Both the position numbers and the translations under genes were made by a program. Under the pieces are notes generated by a model that did no database searches, had not been told where the DNA came from, and saw only the letters and a program-made list of their open reading frames with translations. Of a stretch of 64,000 bases of DNA, positions 1 through 7,652 are shown piece by piece; within the stretch, counting starts at the first letter, position 1; each line of letters starts with the position of its first letter. The DNA is taken from NCBI RefSeq assembly GCF_003752595.1, contig NZ_RKIJ01000010.1, forward strand, positions 248,001-312,000, given 5' to 3'. Origin of the DNA: Cellulomonas sp. PhB143 (GTDB lineage Bacteria > Actinomycetota > Actinomycetes > Actinomycetales > Cellulomonadaceae).

Positions 1-1
1 G

Positions 2-490
2 CTCCTCGTGCTGACCGCGGTCGTCCTGGGCGTCCTGCTGCTGGGCGGGGGCGACGGCGGCGCGCCGGACGCGTCCGCGAGCGCGGCCCCCTCGTCCGCG
101 CCGGCGAAGGGCGCGCAGGACGGCTCGGCGTACGCGCCGCTCGACGGCGAGGCCTTCGCCGCGCCGAGCGGCAACATCACCTGCCACGTCTCCGCGGACG
201 GTGCGGAGTGCGGCATCGCCTCGCTCGCGGCCGAGCCGGACGCCGTCGACGGTTGCGACGGCACCGTCGGGCACGTCGTGCGGGTGACGGCCGACGGCGT
301 CGACCAGCCGTGCGTCCCGTCGTCGGGCACGCCCAGCGCCGCCTCCGACGACGTCGCCGCCCTCGACTACGGCGAGAAGAAGACCGCCGGGGACTTCGAG
401 TGCGTGAGCGGCGAGTCGGGCATGGTCTGCCAGGACACCGGCACGGGCAAGGGCTTCAACGTCGCCCGCGCCGGCATCACGACCTTCTGA
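2..490 (+). CDS. Secreted Cys-rich protein, 5' truncated
   Basis: The frame is already open at the window edge, so the true start lies upstream. What remains is a hydrophobic helix (LTAVVLGVLLLG), a low-complexity Ala/Ser/Pro linker, and a compact domain of about 110 residues with six cysteines, probably three disulfides. The domain ends in a GKGF...ITTF tail. This layout (SGNITC near the start, DFECVSGESGMVCQDT near the end) resembles small exported actinobacterial proteins of the DUF6636 kind; that resemblance is from memory. It is likely a single-pass membrane or exported protein facing outward. No function is assigned. It converges on the M13 peptidase gene with only about 20 bp between the stops. 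Confidence 0.6.
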   Translation, partial: LLVLTAVVLGVLLLGGGDGGAPDASASAAPSSAPAKGAQDGSAYAPLDGEAFAAPSGNITCHVSADGAECGIASLAAEPDAVDGCDGTVGHVVRVTADGVDQPCVPSSGTPSAASDDVAALDYGEKKTAGDFECVSGESGMVCQDTGTGKGFNVARAGITTF

Positions 491-512
491 CGCCCGGCCC
501 GACGCGGGCCGC

Positions 513-2534
513 TCACCAGATGCGGACCCGCTGGTCCGGCTCGAGGTAGAGGGCGTCCCCGGGGACGACGTCGTACGCGGCGTAGAACTCGTCGAGGTTG
601 CGCAGCACGCCGTTGCAGCGGAACTCGTTGGGGGAGTGCGGGTCCGTCGCGATCCGGCGCGCCACCTCCTCGTCGCGGCCCTTGGACTGCCAGACCTGTC
701 CCCAGCCGAGCAGCACGCGCTGGATCCCGGTGAGCCCGTCGATCTCCGGCGCGTCCTCGAGCGGGGCGCCCAGCGCGATCCGGTAGGCGGCGAGCGCGAT
801 GGACAGGCCGCCGAGGTCACCGATGTTCTCGCCGATCGTCAGCGCGCCGTTGACGTGCACGCCGGCCCAGCGCTCGCCGGTCAGCTGGGCGGGCCGGAAC
901 GCGTCGTACTGGTCGACGAGCGCCCGGGTGCGCTTGTCGAACTCGGTGCGGTCGGACTCGGTCCACCAGTCCTCGAGACGGCCCGTACCGTCGTACTTCG
1001 AGCCCTGGTCGTCGAACCCGTGCCCGATCTCGTGGCCGATCACCGCGCCGATGCCGCCGTAGTTCACGGCGTCCTCGGCCTCGGGGTCGAAGAAGGGGGG
1101 CTGCAGGATCGCGGCCGGGAAGACGATCTCGTTCATCCCCGGGTTGTAGTAGGCGTTGACCGTCTGCGGCGTCATGAACCACTCGTCGCGGTCCAGGGGC
1201 CGGCCGATCTTCGCGAGCTCGCGGTCCTGCTCGAACGCGTGGGCGCGGCGCACGTTGCCGACGAGGTCGTCGTCGTGCACCACGAGCGCCGAGTAGTCGC
1301 GCCACCGGGCCGGGTAGCCGATCTTCGGGACGAACGCGTCGAGCTTGTCGAGCGCCTTGGCCTTGGTCTCCTGCGTCATCCAGTCGAGCCCGGTGATGGA
1401 CTCCCGGTACGCCTCGACCAGGTGGGCCACCAGCCCGGTCATGCGCTCCTTGTGCGACGGGGGGAAGTGGCGGGCCACGTAGACCTCGCCGACCGCCTCG
1501 CCGAGGGCGCCCTGCACGAGCGAGACGCCGCGCTTCCAGCGGTCGCGGACCTCCTGCGCGCCGGAGAGCGTGCGTCCGTAGAAGTCGAAGTTGGCCTCCA
1601 CGAGCGCGTCGTGCAGGTAGGGGCTGCGGGCGGAGACGACGTGGAACGCGGCCCACGTCTTCCAGTCCTCGAGCGGGAGGGAGCCCCACAGCTCCGCGAA
1701 CCCGGTGGCGAAGCCCGGCTCGCGGACCACGAGGCGGTCGAGCGCACCGGCGGGCGCTCCGAGCGCCTGTGCCCACGCGCACCAGTCGAAGCCGGGGGCG
1801 TCGGCGGCGAGCCGCTCCAGCGTCGTCGGGTTGTACGTCAGGTCCGCGTCGCGGTCGCGCACCACGTCCCAGTGGTGGCCGGCCAGCGCGGTCTCGAGCG
1901 CCATGACGCGCTCCGCGGCCCCGGCGGCCGCGTCCTGCTCGACGACGCCGGCAAGCGCCAGCATGCGACCGACGTGGGCGACGTAGGCCTCGCGCAGCCC
2001 CGCGTGCTGCTCCTCGCGGTAGTAGGCCTCGTCCGGCAGGCCCAGGCCCGACTGGTGCAGGTAGACGACGTACGTCTCGGGGTCCTTCGCGTCGTTGTCC
2101 ACCCAGAAGGAGACGGCGCCCCCGGCACCGGTGCTCTGCAGGGCGCCGAGGGCGCCAGTGAGCTCGGCCTGGGACGTCGCGGCGTGCACGAGCGCCAGGT
2201 CGGCGGCGATCGGCGTGGTCCCCAGCGCCTCGACGGCGGCCGTGTCCATGAAGCTCTGGAACAGGTCGCCGATCTTGGCGCGGACGCCGGTGGGGTCGGA
2301 CTCGTCCGCGGACCCTTCCGCGCAGTCGCGCACGATCTCGCGCACGTGCTCCTCGGCCTGGTCGTGCAGGGCGCGGAACGCCCCGTCGATCGCCCGGTCC
2401 GCGGGGATCTCGTGGCTGTCGATCCACCGGCCGTTGACGTGCCGGTAGAGGTCGTCCTGGGGCCGTGCGGCGGGGTCGAGGGCGTCGAGGTCGATGCCGG
2501 ACCGGAGCGCGGTGGTGGTGTCGTGGGTCTCCAT
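513..2534 (-). CDS. M13 family zinc metallopeptidase (neprilysin/PepO-like)
   Basis: This is an endopeptidase of the neprilysin family, which cleaves short peptides using one zinc ion. The zinc-binding motif HEIGH lies near residue 501 of 673, followed by FDDQGSKYD. The downstream GENIGDLGG block carries the third zinc ligand, and the C-terminal CNGVLRN segment is typical of M13. Length matches bacterial PepO proteins. I see no signal peptide, so it may be cytoplasmic. The ATG at 2534 lies 6 nt after a TAGGCT -10 hexamer, suggesting a leaderless transcript. It diverges from ptsH across an intergenic region that contains a DasR operator, so it may belong to the amino-sugar regulon, though the operator sits about 40 bp upstream of its own -10. 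Confidence 0.92.
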   Translation of the reverse strand: METHDTTTALRSGIDLDALDPAARPQDDLYRHVNGRWIDSHEIPADRAIDGAFRALHDQAEEHVREIVRDCAEGSADESDPTGVRAKIGDLFQSFMDTAAVEALGTTPIAADLALVHAATSQAELTGALGALQSTGAGGAVSFWVDNDAKDPETYVVYLHQSGLGLPDEAYYREEQHAGLREAYVAHVGRMLALAGVVEQDAAAGAAERVMALETALAGHHWDVVRDRDADLTYNPTTLERLAADAPGFDWCAWAQALGAPAGALDRLVVREPGFATGFAELWGSLPLEDWKTWAAFHVVSARSPYLHDALVEANFDFYGRTLSGAQEVRDRWKRGVSLVQGALGEAVGEVYVARHFPPSHKERMTGLVAHLVEAYRESITGLDWMTQETKAKALDKLDAFVPKIGYPARWRDYSALVVHDDDLVGNVRRAHAFEQDRELAKIGRPLDRDEWFMTPQTVNAYYNPGMNEIVFPAAILQPPFFDPEAEDAVNYGGIGAVIGHEIGHGFDDQGSKYDGTGRLEDWWTESDRTEFDKRTRALVDQYDAFRPAQLTGERWAGVHVNGALTIGENIGDLGGLSIALAAYRIALGAPLEDAPEIDGLTGIQRVLLGWGQVWQSKGRDEEVARRIATDPHSPNEFRCNGVLRNLDEFYAAYDVVPGDALYLEPDQRVRIW

Positions 2535-2540
2535 GCCGCC

Positions 2541-2546
2541 AGCCTA
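2541..2546 (-). promoter_or_regulatory. -10 hexamer of the M13 peptidase gene
   Basis: TAGGCT on the minus strand ends 6 nt before the ATG, the spacing expected for a leaderless transcript. No clear -35 element is visible. Confidence 0.5.
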
Positions 2547-2576
2547 GCCAGCCGACGTCGGGCAGGTCTGGCAGGA

Positions 2577-2592
2577 TCTGGTCTAGACCACT
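2577..2592. promoter_or_regulatory. DasR-responsive element (dre) upstream of ptsH
   Basis: TCTGGTCTAGACCACT contains the palindrome TGGTCTAGACCA and matches 15 of 16 positions of the Streptomyces dre consensus ACTGGTCTAGACCACT as I remember it. It abuts a plus-strand TAGGCT hexamer (2592-2597), the likely ptsH -10, so a bound DasR would occlude the ptsH promoter. Confidence 0.82.
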
Positions 2593-2597
2593 AGGCT
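2592..2597 (+). promoter_or_regulatory. Probable ptsH -10 hexamer
   Basis: TAGGCT on the plus strand immediately follows the dre palindrome. The implied transcript starts near 2604 and has a leader of about 70 nt made largely of the decamer repeat. Confidence 0.5.
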
Positions 2598-2610
2598 GGC
2601 CCCAGCAATG

Positions 2611-2660
2611 ATCAGCACCCGTCAGCACCCGTCAGCACCGGTCAGCAGTCGTCAGCACGG
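2611..2660 (+). repeat. Five tandem 10-bp repeats in the ptsH leader
   Basis: There are five consecutive decamers close to GTCAGCACCC: ATCAGCACCC, GTCAGCACCC, GTCAGCACCG, GTCAGCAGTC and GTCAGCACGG. They lie between the promoter and the ptsH ribosome binding site (GAGG at 2663-2666). Their period is close to one DNA helical turn. An ATG at 2608 is in frame with ptsH through the repeats. Confidence 0.85.
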
Positions 2661-2673
2661 AAGAGGTAGGGCA

Positions 2674-2949
2674 ATGAAGCGCTCGGTCGTCGTCGCCATC
2701 GAGGAGGGCCTGCACGCGCGGCCCGCGGCGCTCTTCGTCGCCGAGGCGGGCAAGCAGCCCGCACCGGTCACCATCGCCAAGGGCGGCGCCGAGCCCGTCG
2801 CTGCCGCGTCGATCCTGGGCGTGATGACCCTCGGCGTGAACGCCGGGGACGAGGTCGAGCTCGCCGTCGCCGAGGACGCGGACGAGGCCGCCGCGGCCGC
2901 GTCGCTCGAGGCGCTCGAGGCGTTCCTCGCCCGGGCGGCCGCCTCGTAG
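2674..2949 (+). CDS. ptsH: HPr phosphocarrier protein of the PTS
   Basis: HPr accepts phosphate from enzyme I on a histidine and passes it to the EIIA proteins. The 91-residue protein has the active-site block GLHARP with His14, and SILGVMTLGV containing Ser46, the usual regulatory serine position. I chose the ATG at 2674 because it gives the standard HPr N-terminus and follows GAGG at a 7-nt gap. An in-frame ATG at 2608 would add 22 residues encoded by the decamer repeats and seems less likely. The dre at 2577 predicts control by DasR. The gene converges on ptsI, with a strong bidirectional terminator between them. This is the only free-standing HPr in the window; a second HPr domain is fused to DhaM. 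Confidence 0.96.
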   Translation: MKRSVVVAIEEGLHARPAALFVAEAGKQPAPVTIAKGGAEPVAAASILGVMTLGVNAGDEVELAVAEDADEAAAAASLEALEAFLARAAAS

Positions 2950-2965
2950 CCCGCCCGGCATGCAC

Positions 2966-3012
2966 GACGCCGCAGGGGCGCCACCCGTGACGGGTGGCGC
3001 CCCTGCGGCGTC
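2966..3012. terminator. Bidirectional terminator between ptsH and ptsI
   Basis: A perfect 22-bp inverted repeat (2966-2987 with 2991-3012) encloses a 3-nt loop. It sits exactly between the two convergent genes and lacks a strong T-tract, as is common in high-GC actinobacteria. Confidence 0.85.
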
Positions 3013-3021
3013 CTGCGGGTC

Positions 3022-4701
3022 TCAGAGCCCGAGCTCCTCCAGCACCGGCAGGCGCGCGCGCACCGCGTCCCGCGCGGCCGTGGCGGTCGGCTGGGCCAGC
3101 GCGAGCGCGGCGAGCGCGCGGCACTCGTCGAGGCTCGTCGCGGCGAGCACCGCGCCGACGTCGACCAGCGCGCGGGGCGTCATCGAGAGCGACGAGACGC
3201 CCAGCCCGACGAGCACGGTCGCCAGCGCCGGGTCGGCCGCCGCCTCGCCGCACACCCCGACGGGACGCGCGTTCGCGCCGCCCCCGCGGCAGGTCGCGTC
3301 GACGAGGTCCAGCACCGCGGGCTGCCACGGCGTCGAGAGCTCCGCGACCCCTGCCAGCTCCCGGTCCGCGGCGAGGGCATACTGCGTCAGGTCGTTCGTG
3401 CCGATGCTCGCGAACGCGGCGTGGGCGAGCACGTGCCGCGCGCGCAGCGCGGCCGCGGGGACCTCCACCATCACCCCGGCGGTCGCCAGCCCGTGCTCCG
3501 CGCAGCGGGCCACGAACGCCTCGGCCTCGTCGGGGGTCGCGACCATCGGCGCCATGACCCACACCTCGGCCGACTCGGCGGCGGCGGCCTGCGCGATCGC
3601 CGCGAGCTGGTCCTCGAGCACCTGCGGGTGCACCGCCGCCGTCCGCAGCCCGCGGACGCCGAGCGCCGGGTTGGGCTCGTGCGGGGCGGTCACGAAGGGC
3701 AGCGGCTTGTCGGCGCCCGCGTCCAGCGTGCGCACCACGACCTTGCGTCCCGCGAACGCCGCGAGCACCGTCCGGTAGGCCGAGACCTGCTCGTCGATCC
3801 CCGGGGCGCTCGTGCGCCCGAGGAAGCAGAACTCCGTGCGGAACAGCCCGACGCCCTGCGCCCCGGCCCGGGCCGCGGCGCTCGCGCCGGACGGGTCGCC
3901 GACGTTGGCGAGCAGCTCCACCGGGTGCCCGTCGCTCGTGGCGCCGGGGGAGCGCAGCGTCGTCGGGCGGTCCACGACCCGGTTGGCGCGGGCGACGGCC
4001 GCCTCGTCCGGGTCGCGGACCACCTCGCCGGTCGCGCCGTCCACGGCGACGAGCTCGCCGTCGGCGAGGTCGTCGGCGCCCCGGGTCGCCACGACGCAGG
4101 GGATGCCGAGCGAGCGCGCCAGGATCGCGGTGTGCGACGTCGGGCCGCCGCCGCTCGTCACCAGGGCCACGACGACCTCCGGGTCGAGGAGCGCGGCGTC
4201 CGCCGGTGCCAGGTCGTGCGCGACGAGCACGGACGGCTCCTCGCGCACGGGGATCCCTGGCACCGGGGCGTCCGTCAGCACGGCGACGATGCGGTCGCGG
4301 ACGTCGGCGACGTCCCGGGCGCGCTCCGCGAGGTCCCCGCCGAGGCTGCGCAGCCGCTCGGCGATCTCGCCGGCCGTGTCCCACACCGCGCGGGCGGGGC
4401 TCTCGCCGTCGTCGACCACGAGGCGCCGGGCGCCCTGCACGAGCGTCGGGTCGGCGGCCATGGCGGCGGTGACGCCGAGGATGTCGGAGACCGTGCCGGA
4501 CGTCGCGGCGGACGCGCGCTCGAGGTCGGCCTGGACGCGGGCGGACGCGGCGTCGATCGTCGCGGCGGCCGCCTCCCGGTCGGCGTCGAACGGGAGCGGA
4601 CGGTCGGACGGCGCGGGCACCGGGTCGGGCATCCGGGCGACGACCGCCGCGCGGCGCCCGGGGCTCACCCCGACGCCGCGCAGCACCTGGGGCGCGCTCA
4701 C
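3022..4701 (-). CDS. ptsI: PTS enzyme I (phosphoenolpyruvate-protein phosphotransferase)
   Basis: Enzyme I takes phosphate from PEP and gives it to HPr, the first step of the PTS. The 559-residue protein is standard length. The phosphohistidine motif GGPTSHTAILARSLGIP places the active His at 190. The PEP-binding TIM-barrel half has GLFRTEFCFLG, an IGTNDLTQYALA block, and PVGVCGEAA with the catalytic Cys. The ATG overlaps the stop of nagE by 4 nt (positions 4698-4701), so the two genes are translationally coupled and share the dre-controlled promoter. The pairing of enzyme I with a sugar-specific EIIC, rather than with ptsH, is a little unusual, because ptsH is convergent here. Confidence 0.96.
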   Translation of the reverse strand: MSAPQVLRGVGVSPGRRAAVVARMPDPVPAPSDRPLPFDADREAAAATIDAASARVQADLERASAATSGTVSDILGVTAAMAADPTLVQGARRLVVDDGESPARAVWDTAGEIAERLRSLGGDLAERARDVADVRDRIVAVLTDAPVPGIPVREEPSVLVAHDLAPADAALLDPEVVVALVTSGGGPTSHTAILARSLGIPCVVATRGADDLADGELVAVDGATGEVVRDPDEAAVARANRVVDRPTTLRSPGATSDGHPVELLANVGDPSGASAAARAGAQGVGLFRTEFCFLGRTSAPGIDEQVSAYRTVLAAFAGRKVVVRTLDAGADKPLPFVTAPHEPNPALGVRGLRTAAVHPQVLEDQLAAIAQAAAAESAEVWVMAPMVATPDEAEAFVARCAEHGLATAGVMVEVPAAALRARHVLAHAAFASIGTNDLTQYALAADRELAGVAELSTPWQPAVLDLVDATCRGGGANARPVGVCGEAAADPALATVLVGLGVSSLSMTPRALVDVGAVLAATSLDECRALAALALAQPTATAARDAVRARLPVLEELGL

Positions 4702-6095
4702 CTGGTCGGCTCCGGGCCCGCGGAGCCGGGACCGCCGTCGGCCCGGGTGCCCGCCGTGACCGACGCGTCGTCGTCCCCGGCTGCGGCGGCACCGCGGGTC
4801 CCGTCACCGGCGGACCGGTCCGCGTCCTGGTCCGCGGTCGGGTCGAGGCCGACGGCGGACGGGTCGTCCTCGCGACCCGGCGTCCGCAGGTTCCAGCGGG
4901 TGATCACCCAGCGGAAGAGGACGTAGTAGACGACCGCGTACCCGAGCCCGATGGGGATCAGCAGCAGCGGCATCTCGGCGATCCGGAAGTTCAGGAGGTA
5001 GTCGATGATGCCGGCCGAGAACCCGAACCCGTCGCGGATCCCGAGCGCGTTGACGAGCGCCAGCGACGTGCCGGTGAGCACGGCGTGGATCGCGTAGAGC
5101 GGGTACGCGACGAAGACGAACGAGAACTCGAGCGGCTCGGTGACGCCGGTGACGATCGAGACGAGCGCTGCGGAGCCCATGACGCCGGCGATGACCTTGC
5201 GGTTCTCCGGCTTCGCGGTGTGGATGATCGCGAGGGCCGCGGCGGGCAGCGCGAACATCATGATCGGGAAGAAGCCGGTGAGGAACGTCCCGGCGGTCGG
5301 GTCGCCGGCGAGGAAGCGGAAGATGTCGCCGTGCGCGACCGTGCCGTCCTGGCCGGTGTAGGAGCCGAACTGGAACCAGGGCAGCGAGTTGAGCAGGTGG
5401 TGCAGGCCGAGCGGGACGAGGAGGCGGTTCAGCGTGCCGAAGACGAACGCTCCGAGGATCGTCGAGCCGGTGACCCAGCCGCCGATCTTGTCGTTGAACA
5501 CCGTGTCGAAGTACGGGTAGACGAACGCCCCGACGACGGCGATCAGCAGCGAGGCCCCCGCCGTCACGATGGGCACGAAGCGCCGGCCGCCGAAGAAGGC
5601 GAGGTACGGGGGCAGCTTGATCCGGTAGTAGCGCTGGTAGAGCAGCGCCGTGACGATGCCGACGACGATCCCGCCGAGGACCCCGTAGTCGACGAGCGCC
5701 TGGTCCTGGCCCTCGGCGGGCGGGCCGAGCACCCAGGTCTGGGGGGACAGCGCGTCGCCGACGGCCTTGAAGACGAGGTAGCCGATGACAGCGGCGAGCG
5801 CCGTCGACCCGTCGGACTTCTTCGCGTAGCCGACCGCGACACCGACGGCGAACAGCAGGGCGAGGTTCGCGAACAGCGCGTTGCCGGCGGCCGCGAGGAC
5901 GTCGGCGACCGGCTGCATCCAGGAGGCGTGCGCGGCGACGCCGTCGGCCCCGAGCATGTCGGGCTGCCCGAGGCGCAGCAGGAGGGCGGCCGCGGGGAGC
6001 GACGCGATGGGGAGCATCAGCGAACGGCCGACGCGCTGCATCTGGGCGAAACCGGGAATTCCCCGGCGTGGTCTCTCGACTGCTGTGGCGGTCAT
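4698..6095 (-). CDS. nagE: PTS EIIC permease, N-acetylglucosamine type
   Basis: This is the membrane subunit that carries the sugar and allows its phosphorylation. It has about ten hydrophobic helices over residues 20-400 and starts with the glucose/GlcNAc-class signature QRVGRSLMLPIASLPAAALLL. The sequence most resembles the GlcNAc permeases (NagE2) of Streptomyces; substrate is inferred from that and from DasR control. EIIB and EIIA are separate genes across the divergent promoter. The last 60 or so residues are a hydrophilic Asp/Ala/Gly-rich tail of unknown role. The ATG at 6095 follows a GAGGAG ribosome site. Two dre palindromes lie upstream. Confidence 0.9.
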   Translation of the reverse strand: MTATAVERPRRGIPGFAQMQRVGRSLMLPIASLPAAALLLRLGQPDMLGADGVAAHASWMQPVADVLAAAGNALFANLALLFAVGVAVGYAKKSDGSTALAAVIGYLVFKAVGDALSPQTWVLGPPAEGQDQALVDYGVLGGIVVGIVTALLYQRYYRIKLPPYLAFFGGRRFVPIVTAGASLLIAVVGAFVYPYFDTVFNDKIGGWVTGSTILGAFVFGTLNRLLVPLGLHHLLNSLPWFQFGSYTGQDGTVAHGDIFRFLAGDPTAGTFLTGFFPIMMFALPAAALAIIHTAKPENRKVIAGVMGSAALVSIVTGVTEPLEFSFVFVAYPLYAIHAVLTGTSLALVNALGIRDGFGFSAGIIDYLLNFRIAEMPLLLIPIGLGYAVVYYVLFRWVITRWNLRTPGREDDPSAVGLDPTADQDADRSAGDGTRGAAAAGDDDASVTAGTRADGGPGSAGPEPTR

Positions 6096-6124
6096 GAAGC
6101 ACTCCTCGTCGCGTGTTCGTGGCT

Positions 6125-6130
6125 ATTCTG
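6125..6130 (-). promoter_or_regulatory. Probable nagE -10 hexamer
   Basis: CAGAAT on the minus strand lies 29 nt before the nagE ATG. The dre at 6155-6170 falls next to the corresponding -35 region, a position suited to repression. Confidence 0.4.
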
Positions 6131-6154
6131 GGCCGTCGTGGCGGTGCACGACCC

Positions 6155-6170
6155 GCTGGTCCGGACCAGT
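6155..6170. promoter_or_regulatory. dre-like site between nagE and dasR (site 1)
   Basis: GCTGGTCCGGACCAGT contains a perfect 14-bp palindrome, CTGGTCCGGACCAG. It differs from the dre consensus mainly in the two central bases (CG in place of TA). Confidence 0.7.
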
Positions 6171-6179
6171 TGCGCACAG

Positions 6180-6195
6180 AGTGGTCTAGACCTCA
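6180..6195. promoter_or_regulatory. dre site between nagE and dasR (site 2)
   Basis: AGTGGTCTAGACCTCA keeps the full core GGTCTAGACC and matches most flanking dre positions. It lies 25 bp centre to centre from site 1, so two DasR dimers could sit in the shared nagE/dasR promoter region. Confidence 0.78.
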
Positions 6196-6245
6196 TCATC
6201 GTGTCAAGGGTCACATCCGGACGGCCGTGAAGGAGCAGCACTCGA

Positions 6246-7073
6246 GTGGGACGAGCACAGCAGGACGCGGTGTCGTCGGGGTCGCACAAGTACCTCGCCG
6301 TGCGCGACTACCTGACGAACCTCGTCGTGCGCGAGCTCAAGGTCGGCGACGCGATCCCGTCGGAGCGCACGCTCACCGAGCGGTTCGGCGTCTCGCGGAT
6401 GACGGTGCGCCAGGCCGTCGCCGCGCTCGTCACCGAGGGCGTGCTCGAGCGGGTGCAGGGCCGGGGGACGTTCGTCGCCCCGCAGCGCATGGACTTCGAG
6501 CTGCGCCTGACGACGTTCGGCGAGGAGATGCAGCGCCGTGGCATGGAGCCGACGACGACCGTGCTCGCCTCCCAGACCGTGGCGGCGACGCCCGAGGTGG
6601 CGACCGAGCTGGAGATCGCTCCCGGCGACGACGTGCACTTCCTCTACCGGGTCCGCAGCGCGGACGGTGCCCCCATGTGCATCGAGCAGGTCTGGGTCCC
6701 CGTCGCGCTCGTGCCGCCGCTGTTCGACGACGGGCCGCCGGCGAGCGTCTACGAGGCGCTGCGCGCGCACGGCCAGGCGCCGGTCTGGGGTGAGCAGACG
6801 CTCGCGGCCGCGGACGCGACCGACGCGGAGGCGTCGCTGCTCGGTCTCGGCCGGTCTCGCGCCGTGCTGCGCGCGCGGCGGCGCACGTTCAGCGACACCG
6901 GCCCCTGCATGTACTCCCACGCGAGCTACCGCAGCGACCGCTACAGCGTCTGGGTCCCGCTGCGGGCGCCCGGGCCGGCGATCGTCCCTCGCGGGCGGTC
7001 CGCCCGCCGGGACCCGCACGACACGAGCGCGCCCGTGGCCGGCGCGCACGACGGCACGACGACGGAGGTGTGA
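6246..7073 (+). CDS. dasR: GntR/HutC-family repressor, DasR orthologue candidate
   Basis: This is a transcription factor of the HutC subfamily. A winged helix-turn-helix spans about residues 15-80 (IPSERTLTERFGVSRMTVRQAV, GRGTFV), and a UTRA ligand domain follows from about 95 to 235. DasR in Streptomyces binds glucosamine-6-phosphate and represses PTS and chitin genes; here the identity rests on the three dre-type sites flanking PTS genes and on the family. The GTG at 6246 lies 10 nt after AGGAG. The C-terminal 35 residues are a polar extension. The ATG of the next gene overlaps this stop codon, so dasR heads an operon with two EIIB genes and crr, and the dre sites predict autoregulation. 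Confidence 0.88.
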   Translation: MGRAQQDAVSSGSHKYLAVRDYLTNLVVRELKVGDAIPSERTLTERFGVSRMTVRQAVAALVTEGVLERVQGRGTFVAPQRMDFELRLTTFGEEMQRRGMEPTTTVLASQTVAATPEVATELEIAPGDDVHFLYRVRSADGAPMCIEQVWVPVALVPPLFDDGPPASVYEALRAHGQAPVWGEQTLAAADATDAEASLLGLGRSRAVLRARRRTFSDTGPCMYSHASYRSDRYSVWVPLRAPGPAIVPRGRSARRDPHDTSAPVAGAHDGTTTEV

Positions 7074-7354
7074 TGCAGACCGAGAGCACAGAGCAGGCCG
7101 CGGCGATCCTGGCCGGGCTCGGCGGCGTCGACAACATCGAGGAGGTCGAGCCCTGCACGACGCGGCTGCGGTCGCTCGTCCGGGAGCCGGGCCTCGTCGA
7201 CGTCGCCGCGCTGCGTGCGGCGGGGGCGTTCGGGGTCATGCTGTCCGGGCGGGTCGTGCAGGTCGTCGTCGGCCCGAAGGTCGACACCATCGCGACCGAC
7301 CTGGACGAGCTGATGTCCGGCGACGACCCCGACGACCGACCGCCGAGAACCTGA
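7073..7354 (+). CDS. PTS EIIB domain protein, first copy
   Basis: This stand-alone EIIB subunit carries phosphate on a cysteine between EIIA and EIIC. The motif EPCTTRLR places the phosphocysteine at residue 28 of 93. The ATG at 7073 overlaps the dasR TGA, so translation is coupled. It is followed at a 67-nt gap by a second EIIB. This copy is more diverged (VVGPKVDTIATDLDEL) and has an acidic C-terminal tail. Two EIIB genes beside a single EIIC suggest either a second sugar permease elsewhere or a redundant duplicate. Confidence 0.88.
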   Translation: MQTESTEQAAAILAGLGGVDNIEEVEPCTTRLRSLVREPGLVDVAALRAAGAFGVMLSGRVVQVVVGPKVDTIATDLDELMSGDDPDDRPPRT

Positions 7355-7421
7355 GACACCCGAAGTACCCGAGACACGAGACACCCGGCCGCACCCGCGG
7401 CCACGAGCCAAGGAGCACCAC

Positions 7422-7652
7422 ATGAGCAAGGCAGAGCAGATCCTCCGGGGCCTCGGCGGCGACGCGAACATCGTCGACATCGAGCCCTGCATCACGCGCC
7501 TGCGCGTCGAGGTCGAGGACGGCACCAAGGTCGACGAGCCGACGCTCAAGGCGGCGGGCGCGATCGCCGTCGTCCGGTCCGGCACCGTCGTGCAGGTCAT
7601 CGTCGGCCCCGAGGCCGACACGCTCGCCTCGGACATCGAGGACCTGCGTTGA
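7422..7652 (+). CDS. PTS EIIB domain protein, second copy (NagF-like)
   Basis: A 76-residue EIIB with the phosphocysteine at 23 (EPCITRLR), close to the minimal NagF form. The ATG at 7422 follows AAGGAG. The preceding 67 nt contain short GAGACACC-type direct repeats of no clear role. The stop codon overlaps the TTG start of crr. It shares an operon with dasR, the other EIIB and crr, and should pair with NagE. Confidence 0.9.
   Translation: MSKAEQILRGLGGDANIVDIEPCITRLRVEVEDGTKVDEPTLKAAGAIAVVRSGTVVQVIVGPEADTLASDIEDLR

Noticed and set aside
2611-2660. Decamer repeats as a CRISPR array
   Set aside because: The units are adjacent with no spacers and are far too short; there are no cas genes.
2608-2673. 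Extended HPr from ATG 2608
   Set aside because: HPr family length and the ribosome site both favour 2674; kept only as a possibility in the findings.
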